Shown here: one piece after another, positions 1 to 8,513 of the stretch
How positions within the stretch are numbered: the first letter of the stretch is position 1
Layout of the letters: each line of letters opens with the position of its first letter
Origin: Alphaproteobacteria bacterium
GTDB lineage: Bacteria > Pseudomonadota > Alphaproteobacteria > Micropepsales > Micropepsaceae
Length of the DNA: 51,644 nt
Direction: 5' to 3'
Assembly: GCA_019241645.1 (NCBI GenBank)
Contig: JAFAWQ010000031.1
Location: 1-51,644, forward strand
Made by a program: the position numbers and the translations under genes
The notes under the pieces: generated by a model
What the model was told of the DNA's origin: nothing
What the model saw: only the letters and a program-made list of their open reading frames with translations
Databases searched by the model: none

Positions 1-963
1 GCGAGCGTCCATGTCGAATGCGAATATGTGAACGAGCGAAAAGGAAGAGTGAACTTCGACTTCGAACTGTCGGGAAAGCAGACGGTGTCCTGGGATGTTC
101 TGACCGGCAGCGGAGATCAACTGCATCCACCGCCGTTCCCGACCAACAAAGGCAGCCCGTCGTTTCCAGGCAATCCCTATCGCGGAGAGTTGGTGTGCTT
201 CACCACCGATGACGGCCGGCAGTTCCAGGTGGCCTGGAACGAATTGACTGGTACCGGCACGGTAATGAGTTTGAACGATCTGGCCGGTTCGCAGCCGAAA
301 CAGGACTTCAAGTACAACGCCTGGGCCTTCGCTGCGAGAAGCGCTGGCGGTCTCGCCCCGGACAACAACACCGTCGCTCAGGGAATCCCGGGAAATCTGC
401 AGCTGACCGGCCAGGACGTGGATGGCGTTTACGACGCTTGTCCGGCCTACAACATCGCCAACTTCATGCCGAACGGCGCCACGCTGGGCAACCTCTCGAC
501 ACTCAACAACAATCTGGCCATTTCAGGTTGCAATCAGGACCTTCGGGAAGGTTACGCCCTTCACAGGACCAAGTTGGACTTCACGGTGTGGAATTCCTTC
601 GAAACAGGGTTCACCGGCGCTTGGTCCTGCGCGGACGGCGTTGAGACAGTGGCCCTCAGCTCCAGCAACAAGAACCTTACGCAAGGCTCGAATTTCGACT
701 ATTCGACGCTAGGGTCGCCGAACGGCCGGTTCCAAGTGTCGGGCGTCAAAGCCTCGCCTCCTTGCAAGTTCAATACGCAAGACGAAGGCCTTCTTGGCGT
801 TCTTGTGTCATCGACCGCTGTCGCGGGCGATCCGGGATCAGATGCATTGACCGGTAACACACTGCAGGGAGCTGGCGTCAAGGCTGGATTTGTCTATTGG
901 GATCCATCAGGCGGGGTTGGCGGGCTACGGCACGGTCCCTCGAACGGCGGCAGACGGAAGTAG
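1..963 (+). CDS. secreted protein of unknown function, 5' end missing
   Basis: The reading frame is open from base 1, so the start and any signal peptide lie outside the window; a GTG at 28 is probably internal. The visible 320 residues are rich in Asn, Gly, Ser and Thr with few Lys, and carry several spread Cys (CFTTDDG, DACPAYN, SGCNQD, WSCADG, PPCKF), which suggests an exported, disulfide-bonded beta-rich protein. I recognise no named domain. It ends at a TAG and is followed by a strong hairpin that separates it from the convergent gene on the minus strand. The last 15 residues are Gly/Arg-rich and unlike the rest, so a late frameshift is possible but not shown. Confidence 0.65.
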   Translation, partial: ASVHVECEYVNERKGRVNFDFELSGKQTVSWDVLTGSGDQLHPPPFPTNKGSPSFPGNPYRGELVCFTTDDGRQFQVAWNELTGTGTVMSLNDLAGSQPKQDFKYNAWAFAARSAGGLAPDNNTVAQGIPGNLQLTGQDVDGVYDACPAYNIANFMPNGATLGNLSTLNNNLAISGCNQDLREGYALHRTKLDFTVWNSFETGFTGAWSCADGVETVALSSSNKNLTQGSNFDYSTLGSPNGRFQVSGVKASPPCKFNTQDEGLLGVLVSSTAVAGDPGSDALTGNTLQGAGVKAGFVYWDPSGGVGGLRHGPSNGGRRK

Positions 964-987
964 CAAATTTAGCTGGTTTTCATTGAA

Positions 988-1018
988 TGCAAGGGCGGGG
1001 TTCGCGCCCGCCCTTGCA
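988..1018. terminator. bidirectional terminator-like hairpin
   Basis: A perfect 12-bp stem (988-999 with 1007-1018, arm TGCAAGGGCGGG) and a 7-base loop lie between the two convergent genes ending at 963 and 1043. No clean U-run follows on the plus strand, so termination strength is uncertain. Confidence 0.7.
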
Positions 1019-1042
1019 TATCGATACCGAATTTTTGTGGCA

Positions 1043-1948
1043 CTAATTCCCCACCCCTTTGGTCATCGCGCGGGCGTATTTACGAGGAAGATCGGTGCCC
1101 TTGATCTGATCGAATATCCAGAGCCACGCGCCGTTGATGCCGCATTGTTTGTCCCATACCTTCAGCCGCGCCTTGGCCTGCGCGGGCGTCGAAAACGGCG
1201 GCGCGGATGGCTGGTCCGACAGCCCGGGGTAAACCGGCACGCCGCCAAAATCCCAGTTCACGCACGGATTGTTGCCCTGGCCGCCGGCATAGGTCTGCAG
1301 GTGCACGCCGTCCACCAGTCCAGCCTGCTGGCTGTTGATGTCCGCCACCACCGCTTTCCAGTAGGCATTGTTCGTATACGGATTGATCGTCACGTGAAGC
1401 CCAAGCTTACCCAGCATCGCCGCGAATTTGACGGTGGATTCCTGATCGTAGCTGTTCTCGTCGTTGAGATCGATCGCGTCGATGGGCAGCGCCGCGGCCA
1501 GCGCCGCGAAATCCTTGTAGAGGATGCTCTTCTTGCCGGTGCCTTGCGAATCCACCAGCGCCTTGATGTGCTGGAAATCGCCGACATTCGACGAGCCGAT
1601 GCTGAAGGTGATGCGCGTCACCTTTCCGGTCTTGATGTTGGCGAGATCCTGCGCGAAGAGCGGCCAGGTCTGCTCGCCGATATATTTGCCGTTCGCGGTC
1701 AGCGGGAATTCGCCGTTGAGGTTGAGGTCGCCAACCTCGTTCACCTCCACGCTCCACACAATGAGCTCGTTGAAGCCCGCCTTGCGCAGTTCTTTGATGT
1801 TGGTGTCATTGTGCATGTAGACGGGGCCGCCGCCCAGAATACCGATGTAGCCGTTCGGCGCCTGCGCGGCCGCCGCTCCGCCCATCAGCACCGCCCCGAG
1901 AAATACAGTGGCGGCCGTCATCCGCCGCGTCTTGCGTCCGTTGCTCAT
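1043..1948 (-). CDS. secreted GH18-like glycoside hydrolase
   Basis: A 301-residue protein with an N-terminal signal peptide (MSNGRKTRR, a hydrophobic stretch, then AAAAQA). The core looks like a TIM-barrel chitinase-type (GH18) hydrolase. The signature strand is DAIDLNDE at residues 157-164. In the canonical DxDxE motif the positions read D160, N162 and E164, so the catalytic Glu is kept while the central Asp is Asn. The start was set at ATG 1948 because GAGGGG lies just upstream; an ATG at 1960 overlapping the previous stop is the alternative. It is probably co-transcribed with the GLUG-repeat gene upstream. Substrate is unknown: chitin, peptidoglycan or another GlcNAc polymer is possible, and reduced activity cannot be excluded. 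Confidence 0.7.
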   Translation of the reverse strand: MSNGRKTRRMTAATVFLGAVLMGGAAAAQAPNGYIGILGGGPVYMHNDTNIKELRKAGFNELIVWSVEVNEVGDLNLNGEFPLTANGKYIGEQTWPLFAQDLANIKTGKVTRITFSIGSSNVGDFQHIKALVDSQGTGKKSILYKDFAALAAALPIDAIDLNDENSYDQESTVKFAAMLGKLGLHVTINPYTNNAYWKAVVADINSQQAGLVDGVHLQTYAGGQGNNPCVNWDFGGVPVYPGLSDQPSAPPFSTPAQAKARLKVWDKQCGINGAWLWIFDQIKGTDLPRKYARAMTKGVGN

Positions 1949-1956
1949 CTCGCCCC

Positions 1957-3252
1957 TCATTTTGCCGGATTGGTGATCAGGTAGGGATAGCCGGTGTTGA
2001 TCCTGGGGCTCAGCGCCCAAGTCGTGAAACTGAAACCGTGCGGCAGCTCTGCCTTCAATTCGGCTGTCGTCATGCCGGTGATGCCATCGACGTTCTTTCC
2101 GCCGACGCCGAACTCCGTGCCGCTGGTCTCGGTGTCCCAATAGGAATCGTGTACCGGCAGCTGCGTGGTACCCATCAGGCCGCCCACGAATGCATTCTGC
2201 CCGCCCGAAACGTGGCCGGTGGAATAGGCGTAGCGCACATGGCCGAAATTGTAGCCGATCAATCCACCCACATCGGACTGATCGCCGGCGATCACCCGGC
2301 CGATGGCATAAACATCCTGCACATGGCCGTGCGCGTTGCCGATCAGCCCGCCGGCCTGCGCGCTTTGCGCGCCCTCGACGGAGACATTGGCCCAGGAATC
2401 CGCGACAATTCCATAGCTCAACCCCGCCAGCCCGCCCAGCGTGCCGTCGAAATCCGTGCGCACCGTGCCGCCGTCGACATGGCAGTTGAAAATTACGCCG
2501 CCATTGTAGGCGACCAGTCCGCCGGCGATGTTGGTGAAGGTGTTCTCGGCGAGCACGTTTATTTTCGCCATGCCGAGATTGCGGATGGTGCCCTTGTGCT
2601 TGGTGGCCGCGAACAAGGCGATGTTGTTGTCGACCGTATCCCAGATGGCGAAGTTCGAGATGGTGTTGCCGAGGCCATCGAAGGTGCCGGCGAACGCCGT
2701 CTGCACCGGCACGCGGGTGTATTGTCCATCCGCCTTCGCATTGTAGTTGTTGGCCAGCGCGATGAAGCTCTTGGGATGCGCCGCCACCGCGGCGGCGAGA
2801 TCGGCTATCGAATTCACCAGCTGATAGTCCTGCTCGTCCATCGTGAGGCGGCTGGCCGTGTCCCAGAAGCGAACGGCGCCTTTCTGGAACACCGGGCCGC
2901 CCGCAACCTTGAGGTCGAGATGGGCCGTGCCCTCCACCGTGATGGTGTCGCGGACGTAGATATTGCCGTTCGATTCCAGGGTCAGCGCATGCGAGGTCGC
3001 CCACGCCAAAGGCGCGGCGATAATCATGTCCTGCCCGGTGAGCGGATACGTCACCACCCGCATGTCCGACGACGCCAGCAGCGCCGCCAGATCATCGACG
3101 TTCATCACGGCATTGGGCGCGGTCGCCATGCATTCGCCGGCGGAACAGTCCATGTTCTTCGTTGGCTTGTTGGAGATTTGCAGCGTCGCCTGCGCCGATG
3201 AAACCGCTACCGCCACAAAGGCAACCGTCAAGCCTGCCAGTCTGAATTTCAC
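1957..3252 (-). CDS. secreted GLUG-repeat protein
   Basis: 431 residues with a signal peptide (KFRLAGLTVAFVAVAVSSAQA). The second half has at least five GLUG-type units, recognisable by GGLVAYNGG, GGLAGLSYG, GGLIGNAHG, GGLIGYNFG and GGLMGTTQ, a right-handed beta-helix-like repeat found in adhesins and exoproteins. The N-terminal part (VDDLAALLASSDMRVV, then ALTLESNGNIYV) resembles the filamentous-haemagglutinin style of exoprotein. The GTG start at 3252 has GGGGAGG seven bases upstream; an in-frame ATG at 3294 would give a longer, less signal-like N-terminus. It precedes the GH18-like gene by eight bases, so the two are likely made together. Inferred role: extracellular adhesion or polymer binding. 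Confidence 0.75.
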   Translation of the reverse strand: MKFRLAGLTVAFVAVAVSSAQATLQISNKPTKNMDCSAGECMATAPNAVMNVDDLAALLASSDMRVVTYPLTGQDMIIAAPLAWATSHALTLESNGNIYVRDTITVEGTAHLDLKVAGGPVFQKGAVRFWDTASRLTMDEQDYQLVNSIADLAAAVAAHPKSFIALANNYNAKADGQYTRVPVQTAFAGTFDGLGNTISNFAIWDTVDNNIALFAATKHKGTIRNLGMAKINVLAENTFTNIAGGLVAYNGGVIFNCHVDGGTVRTDFDGTLGGLAGLSYGIVADSWANVSVEGAQSAQAGGLIGNAHGHVQDVYAIGRVIAGDQSDVGGLIGYNFGHVRYAYSTGHVSGGQNAFVGGLMGTTQLPVHDSYWDTETSGTEFGVGGKNVDGITGMTTAELKAELPHGFSFTTWALSPRINTGYPYLITNPAK

Positions 3253-3322
3253 GCCCAGCCTCCCCGAAATCAAGCTGCCTTTGGATTGTCGCATCGCCGC
3301 GGGTTTGTGTCCACGCGTCGGA

Positions 3323-3946
3323 TCACCCGGCACGCGGCACGGCGTAGCCCTCGAAACTGGTGGCGCGAAAAGCCGGCAACTGTTCAAGACGTTGCCACAG
3401 CGCGTCGAGCGCCGGGAAGCGTTGCGCCGGAAAATCATCTGGCGCCGTGACTTTCAGATAGTTAATCATGCAGCCAGTGGTGATTTGTGCCTGATCGAGC
3501 GCCCCACCGGTTGGCCAATCGAGCGATTCCAGTGCCGTCAGGGCGCCGTTTCCCTGCGTCAGGCAGCGCTCGATCCATTCGGGCCAGCGGTATTGCGACG
3601 GGCGGATGAGGCGCTCGTAATTGGCGGCACCGAACTTGTCGACCGCGCCGGTGGCGAGCGCGATGCGGCGTAGCGCGTCGCGCCGTTGCGGGCCACCATG
3701 CGGCAGCAGAGCGCGCTCGCTGCCCACCTGCTCATCCAGCCAGTCGAGAATAGCGCCCGAGTCGATCAGCGTCTCGCCGCTGGCGAGAACGAGAGAGGGA
3801 ATGCGCCCCAGCGGATTGGTGCTGCACATGGAGTCGAAATCGCCGAATACCGAGCGCGTATCGTGCTCGTAGTGGAACTCCGAGACCTTCAGCGAAATCG
3901 CTACGCGGCGAACATAAGGCGAGTCGTACTGGCCAACGAGGATCAT
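3323..3946 (-). CDS. glutathione S-transferase family protein
   Basis: A 207-residue soluble protein with the GST layout. The N-terminal thioredoxin-like domain contains LVGQYDSPYVRRVAISL, the cis-Pro strand GRIPSLVLASGETLIDS and the glutathione gamma-glutamyl-binding E/D-S pair (here LIDS). An all-helical C-terminal domain follows from about residue 85. Family members conjugate glutathione to electrophiles or act as reductases; the substrate cannot be read from the sequence. The usual catalytic Ser/Tyr near residue 10 could be S9 (DSPYVRRV). The ATG at 3946 has only a weak ribosome-binding site. It lies 62 bases after the unknown gene at 4009-4707, possibly in one transcript. Confidence 0.85.
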   Translation of the reverse strand: MILVGQYDSPYVRRVAISLKVSEFHYEHDTRSVFGDFDSMCSTNPLGRIPSLVLASGETLIDSGAILDWLDEQVGSERALLPHGGPQRRDALRRIALATGAVDKFGAANYERLIRPSQYRWPEWIERCLTQGNGALTALESLDWPTGGALDQAQITTGCMINYLKVTAPDDFPAQRFPALDALWQRLEQLPAFRATSFEGYAVPRAG

Positions 3947-4008
3947 TGACACGTTTTGCGCGTTTGCGCTCCGCCGATCAATGCCCTGGAAGGCTGGCTG
4001 TTTCTTGT

Positions 4009-4707
4009 CTAGCTTTGCTCGGCAGCCGCCTGGCGCTGAACGTCGGCGATGAGCTCGACGATCATCGGCCGGACCTTGGCGACGTGATCCAGAATTCTTT
4101 GCGGCATGGCGTCGACATAGGTCACGAACAGATCCAAAACCGGGTGCGCCGCCACTGGGCCGAGCGCGCGGACCTGCGCATCCACCTTGGCTTTGGCATC
4201 CTTGAACTGGCTGTAGAAACCACCGACCTGCTCGCACATCAGCTGGTCGATCGGGCCGATAGACTGCTGGGGATGCAGAGGAAGGCCCCCCATCGCAGCC
4301 TGCGTTTCCCGGTCCATCGGCAGGTAAGCGATGTTCCAGTCGTCATAGGGCATCAGGTTCATTAGTTTGATGAGCCACTGGCCGAGTTCGCTGTTGAACA
4401 CGGGTTCGGCAAGAATGAAGAAGGGCCGGATGGCGTTGTGTCCATGACGGCGCAAGAGATCGTCCTCGATGCGGGTCCGGCGCGCGTCCTGCAACTCCAG
4501 CGACCGCTTTACCCGGCGCTCGAATTCGGCGTCGTCGGGGATGATATTCGCCGGATGGTTCGGGCCGATGCCAAGCGATCGCAGCATGTCGCCATGCTTT
4601 CCCGCGAATACCCCTTCGCCGAAAATGCGCCGCTTGCCGTCTGAATCGATCCGAGGCTGCGGAAACGCGGGAGCCGCCGCAGCCTGTGTCTTGCGCCTGC
4701 CAAACAT
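4009..4707 (-). CDS. conserved hypothetical cytoplasmic protein
   Basis: 232 residues, no signal peptide or membrane segment. The N-terminus is a short basic, Ala/Pro-rich tail (MFGRRKTQAAAAPAFPQP); the rest is mostly charged and helical, with sequences such as FERRVKRSLELQDARRTRIEDDLLRRHG. I do not recognise the family and see no catalytic motif. It stands between a membrane-anchored unknown gene upstream and the GST gene downstream on the same strand. Confidence 0.7.
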   Translation of the reverse strand: MFGRRKTQAAAAPAFPQPRIDSDGKRRIFGEGVFAGKHGDMLRSLGIGPNHPANIIPDDAEFERRVKRSLELQDARRTRIEDDLLRRHGHNAIRPFFILAEPVFNSELGQWLIKLMNLMPYDDWNIAYLPMDRETQAAMGGLPLHPQQSIGPIDQLMCEQVGGFYSQFKDAKAKVDAQVRALGPVAAHPVLDLFVTYVDAMPQRILDHVAKVRPMIVELIADVQRQAAAEQS

Positions 4708-4780
4708 GGGGATTTCCGACGAGCTTCACCCGCGAAAGTAAGCAAGGAAGATTAAAGAGCCGTTCAGTCATTCCCGGGGA

Positions 4781-5350
4781 TCACTGCCCAACAGCCCCGT
4801 AGGTCACACCCTCGCGTTCGGCTGCGATCGCGTGCTGCCATTGGATGAGGGTGTCGGCGGCCGCCTCAATCGGTGTTGTCACCGTTAGATCGTCGATCCA
4901 GGTCACAAACTCGCGGCCAAAGCTCTGGCGTTGAAGCCGCCACTGTGTGCGTACGCCGATATTTCCCAGGTTGTATTTCACGTTGGTGGCGAGTGCATTG
5001 AACCCCGCATCGTCGAGCAAGCTATCGCGATGCTGGTAGAATCCTTCCTCCCAGCTGTAAAAGCTCGCGCGCCAATACGCCGCGAATTGCCGAAGAGCGA
5101 TGTCGGAAATATCGACCGCGCAGTGCCGCCCCTTCCCCATCGCTTCGCTAAGAGAGGCATCGGTGAGGCTGAGGACGATATCGACGGTGCGAGTCGATCG
5201 TGCCTGACGGATGAAGGCACGTTGGTTCCTCTCCGCCTGCTTTATCTGCCGATTAATCTGGCGAAGCTGGAAATAGAGAAACACCAGCGAGATCAGGACG
5301 GCAATTCCGCTTACAAAGCTGCCGAGCGCTGCCAGGTTCGAAAGTGTCAT
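4781..5350 (-). CDS. single-pass membrane protein of unknown function
   Basis: 189 residues. One N-terminal transmembrane segment at about residues 9-29 (GSFVSGIAVLISLVFLYFQL) is followed by a Gln/Arg-rich amphipathic helix (RQINRQIKQAERNQRAFIRQ) and a cytosolic helical domain with many Trp, Tyr and Phe. This layout, a membrane anchor plus a domain with WRASFYSWEEGFYQHRDSLL, is common among small bacterial membrane proteins of unknown role. No catalytic motif is visible. It is separated by about 105 bases from the diguanylate cyclase gene on the same strand. Confidence 0.75.
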   Translation of the reverse strand: MTLSNLAALGSFVSGIAVLISLVFLYFQLRQINRQIKQAERNQRAFIRQARSTRTVDIVLSLTDASLSEAMGKGRHCAVDISDIALRQFAAYWRASFYSWEEGFYQHRDSLLDDAGFNALATNVKYNLGNIGVRTQWRLQRQSFGREFVTWIDDLTVTTPIEAAADTLIQWQHAIAAEREGVTYGAVGQ

Positions 5351-5456
5351 GCATCCCCGCCGCAGTGCGTCCGCCAGGCGATCCTAGAACGTCATGATGC
5401 GATTTGCAGCCTGGCAAGCAAGCTTTGGAATTCGCGTTGCCCTCGAACTGCTGGCG

Positions 5457-7193
5457 TCACGCCGATTGCCGGTCCGAGGCCTCGCTTTGCGCCGACGTGG
5501 ATGACCCAGCGCATTCCACCCGGTCACGGCCGTTCTGCTTGGCGCGATAAAGCGCGGCATCGGCCTCGCCGATCACCGCCAGGCCCGAACCGCCGTGGAT
5601 GGGATAGGCGGCCACGCCGGCCGACAAGGTGACAAGCCCCAGCGCCTTCCCGCTCAGCCGCACGTGCAGGCGCTTCACCGCATCGCGCAGACGTTCGGCG
5701 CGTTCCGCCGCGATCTCCAGGCTGGCGCCTGGCATGATCAGCGCGAACTCCTCGCCGCCGTAACGCACCGGAATGTCTTCGTCGCGCGCGTGCCGCGACA
5801 GCAGCAGTCCGAATTCCGCCAGCAGCGCGTCGCCGCCCTGGTGTCCGTGCGTGTCGTTGAAGCGCTTGAAGTGGTCGATGTCGATCATCACCACGGAAAG
5901 GGGCTCGTTGCGGCGGCGCATGCGCGCCACCTCGCGCACCAGCGCGTCTTCCAGATAACGCCGGTTGAACAGGCCGGTCAGCGGATCGCGCAGCGACTGG
6001 TGCCGCAACGTCTCCTGCAGGCGCAAATTGGCCAGCGCCAGCGACAGCTGCTCGGCAATGGTCTGGATGGTCTGCTGCTCGATTTCCGTGAAACTGTAAG
6101 GACCGGAGACGCTCATGGCGCCAATCGTTTCGCCCTGTGCGATCATCGGCAGGCAGAATGTCGGATCGCCTTTTTCCGGCAGGTGCGCGCAGAGCGGCTC
6201 GTTGCCGCCGCTGTGGTGCAGTCGTCCGCGGCGCAGGCCCCAGCATTCGTCCGGCGCGAACTCGATGGCGAAACCCGCGCCGTCTCCGATCGCCTGTGAG
6301 GCCTCGATCATATCGCGCGAGTTGCTGAACAGGCCGATCGTGCCGCGGATATTGGGAATAAGCTGTTGTAAGTGGCGGGCGGCAATGGAAAGCGCCTCAC
6401 CGGTGTTGCGGCAGGTTTGCAGCAATTCGCCCAGCAACGCGATCGAGCGGCCGGCATTGTCGCGCAGCTGCAAGTCGGCGAGCGAACACTGCAGCCGCTC
6501 GTTGGTCTCGTAAAGCTTGGTCTTCGCCGCTTCGCGTTCTTTCGTCTCGCGGCGGATGCGCCAAAACACCAGCGTCAAGATCACAAGGCTAGCGAGAAGG
6601 GCGCAGACGCAGGCAATCAGTGCCGAGGTGGCGAAGAAATTCACGCTGCCGACGCGCTGCTTCAACAGACGGCGCTCCTCGTCGCCCATCTCCTTCGTGA
6701 GAGCGAAGATGCGCTTGGCATTGATGCGGTCGGTCTTGTCCGCGACCAGCTGATCGGCGGCTTTGGTTTTCCCGCCGGCGGCATCCGCGACGGCCAAATT
6801 CATGCGCGCGAGCTCTGCGCTCATCGCGTCGTGCAGGCGGTCCAGCCGCTTCTGCTGGTCGGGATTGTCGGCCGTGAGCGCGCGCAACGTGGCGATATCG
6901 GAATAGATGCGCGGAATGTCGGTGCGGTAAGGCAGCAGCAGGACCTTGCTGCAGGTTGCCACGTAGCCGCGCTCAGCGGACTGCGCATCGACAAACCGCG
7001 CGGCGGTGAGATCGATGGTGTCGATAACCTGATAGGTGTGCTCAACCCAGCGGCTGGAGCTGATGAGCTGCGTCACGCTCTGGAAAATCAGGCCGCTGAC
7101 CACGAGCAGGATCGCGCCCACGGCAAAGAACCAGAACTTCACCTTGGTGCCGAGCGTGCGAAACCTGTCCGCCAATCGAGTCGTAACCGCCAA
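5457..7193 (-). CDS. diguanylate cyclase, CHASE3-GAF-GGDEF
   Basis: 578 residues. A first transmembrane helix lies at about 20-42 and a second at about 187-210; they bracket a periplasmic, helical CHASE3-like sensor with the typical ARFVDAQSAERGYV motif. A coiled linker, a GAF-like domain (about 245-395) and a C-terminal GGDEF domain follow. The active-site motif is GGEEF within VRYGGEEFALIMPG, and RDED five residues before it is an intact inhibitory RxxD site, so the enzyme should make cyclic di-GMP and be product-inhibited. No EAL domain is present. The signal sensed by CHASE3 or GAF is unknown. The gene appears monocistronic, with short gaps on both sides. Confidence 0.92.
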   Translation of the reverse strand: MAVTTRLADRFRTLGTKVKFWFFAVGAILLVVSGLIFQSVTQLISSSRWVEHTYQVIDTIDLTAARFVDAQSAERGYVATCSKVLLLPYRTDIPRIYSDIATLRALTADNPDQQKRLDRLHDAMSAELARMNLAVADAAGGKTKAADQLVADKTDRINAKRIFALTKEMGDEERRLLKQRVGSVNFFATSALIACVCALLASLVILTLVFWRIRRETKEREAAKTKLYETNERLQCSLADLQLRDNAGRSIALLGELLQTCRNTGEALSIAARHLQQLIPNIRGTIGLFSNSRDMIEASQAIGDGAGFAIEFAPDECWGLRRGRLHHSGGNEPLCAHLPEKGDPTFCLPMIAQGETIGAMSVSGPYSFTEIEQQTIQTIAEQLSLALANLRLQETLRHQSLRDPLTGLFNRRYLEDALVREVARMRRRNEPLSVVMIDIDHFKRFNDTHGHQGGDALLAEFGLLLSRHARDEDIPVRYGGEEFALIMPGASLEIAAERAERLRDAVKRLHVRLSGKALGLVTLSAGVAAYPIHGGSGLAVIGEADAALYRAKQNGRDRVECAGSSTSAQSEASDRQSA

Positions 7194-7255
7194 CGCCGAG
7201 GTCTCAAATGCGACCCGGGCAGTGTGACGCCATCGTGGTTAAGGCTTTGCTAGCC

Positions 7256-7720
7256 TCAAGCGGCGTGCGGAACGGCGCCCTTGTTAAGCTGGGCATAGGC
7301 GCTGTTGATGCGGATCATGTTTTCGGTGGCGAACTCGACGAGGTCCTCGCCCAGGCCGGCCCCTCTCACCCGGTCGGGATGATTGGCGCTGGAAAGCTCC
7401 CGATAGGCCCGCTTGATGTCCTCCGGCGAGGCCCCTTCGCGCAGCCCAAGTATCGAATAGGGACACTTGCCTTTGGTGGCGGCATGGCTGGGCGGCATCC
7501 GCACCTGCCGGATCGCCGATTTGGCAAGCGCCAGATGCTCGCCGCCCGTTTCTACCGGCAGGAACTGGCGATCGTCGTTCAGAAGGTCGGTGATCCGGCC
7601 CTGCATCGGCAGAAACACCTTACCGCGCAGCAAGCCGCCATCGTTCAGAACGATCTCCACAGGAACGGCGTTGCGCTGAACCACGCGGGAACTGCTGTAG
7701 ACGTTGTCTCCAAGCCGCAT
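7256..7720 (-). CDS. J-domain protein (DnaJ-like co-chaperone)
   Basis: 154 residues. The C-terminal half is a J domain: CPYSILGLREGASPEDIKRAYRELS, the essential NHPDR loop, then a closing helix. That motif stimulates Hsp70 ATPase activity. The N-terminal 85 residues form a small beta-rich module (VEIVLNDGGLLRGKVFLPMQGRITDLL) like those preceding J domains in several alphaproteobacterial proteins. There is no zinc-finger or client-binding region, so it is not DnaJ itself. The ATG at 7720 was chosen over a more upstream start because GGGAGG lies ten bases before it. The partner Hsp70 is not in the window. Confidence 0.88.
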   Translation of the reverse strand: MRLGDNVYSSSRVVQRNAVPVEIVLNDGGLLRGKVFLPMQGRITDLLNDDRQFLPVETGGEHLALAKSAIRQVRMPPSHAATKGKCPYSILGLREGASPEDIKRAYRELSSANHPDRVRGAGLGEDLVEFATENMIRINSAYAQLNKGAVPHAA

Positions 7721-7816
7721 CGTTAATGGCCTCCCGCCAGCAGATTTCTCTGGAGGCTGCAAGCGGCGGGCCAGCCATTCGCGGGAGACTGATCTTGCCG
7801 CCGAGAATCGCCGGAA

Positions 7817-8368
7817 TCATGCGGCGTTGCGTTCGACCCAATTGGCGAAGGCGCCGAGGAAGTTCGTGAGAAGCTTGCGCGTGCCTTCGCTGACGAGTTT
7901 GCCGTGTTCGTCGAACAGCGTGGCGCAGGTGCCGATGTAAACCTCCGGCTGCTGCAAGGTGGGCATATCGAGAAACACCAGCGATTGCCGCAGGTGATGG
8001 TTGGCGCCGAAGCCGCCCAGCGAACCCGGCGACACGCTGATGACGGCCGCCGGTTTCTTCGCCCAGGCGCTCTGGCCGTAGGGCCGCGAGGCGATGTCGA
8101 TGGCGTTTTTCAAAACACCCGGCACCGAGCGGTTGTATTCCGGGGTCATGAAAATCACGGCGTCGGCGGCCGCGATGCGCTGTTTGAACGCCACCGATTC
8201 GGACGGCGGATCGGCCTCATGGTCTTGATTGTAAAGCGGCAGGTTGCCGATCTCGACGATTTCCAGTTTGAGGGACTCTGGCGCCATTTCCATCAGCGCT
8301 TGCGCCGTCATCCGGTTGAACGACCCTTTGCGCAAGCTTCCCACCACCACAGCCACATAACGCGCCAT
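7817..8368 (-). CDS. NADPH-dependent FMN reductase
   Basis: 183 residues, flavodoxin-like fold. The FMN phosphate-binding loop is VGSLRKGSFNRM near the N-terminus. The family signature is MTPEYNRSVPGVLKNAID, followed by SRPYGQSAWAKKPAAVIS. Members (ChrR/YieF/SsuE-like) reduce flavins, quinones, azo dyes or chromate with NAD(P)H, probably guarding against redox stress. The true substrate cannot be told. The gene is divergent from the secreted SnoaL-like protein across a 145-bp shared upstream region. Confidence 0.92.
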   Translation of the reverse strand: MARYVAVVVGSLRKGSFNRMTAQALMEMAPESLKLEIVEIGNLPLYNQDHEADPPSESVAFKQRIAAADAVIFMTPEYNRSVPGVLKNAIDIASRPYGQSAWAKKPAAVISVSPGSLGGFGANHHLRQSLVFLDMPTLQQPEVYIGTCATLFDEHGKLVSEGTRKLLTNFLGAFANWVERNAA

Positions 8369-8513
8369 TCAGTTCTCCAACGTTTCATCGATCCCAGATA
8401 ACGCTAGCACGCCAACCACGTTGCCGCATCCGCCAATCCGAAATTGTTTCCGTTCACACCCTATTGATGCCGATGATGGTCACAAATGATGAGAATGGCG
8501 GTTGGAGGTACCC

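Noticed and set aside
900..1020. A frameshift at the end of the first gene, since the neighbouring frame reads GLAGYGTVPRTAADGSSK
   Set aside because: The other frame looks protein-like for about 20 residues only, and then runs on into antisense sequence; without homologues a frameshift cannot be supported.
1961..3004. A 653-residue fusion upstream of the GH18-like protein
   Set aside because: The upstream part is the GLUG gene read in the wrong frame; the real signal peptide and ribosome site mark the start at 1948.
890..3201. Long open frames on the plus strand (890-1984 and 2038-3201)
   Set aside because: They lie antisense to the GH18-like and GLUG genes, have Arg/His/Ala-rich compositions typical of GC-rich shadow frames, and show no domains, while the minus-strand genes have signal peptides and recognisable motifs.
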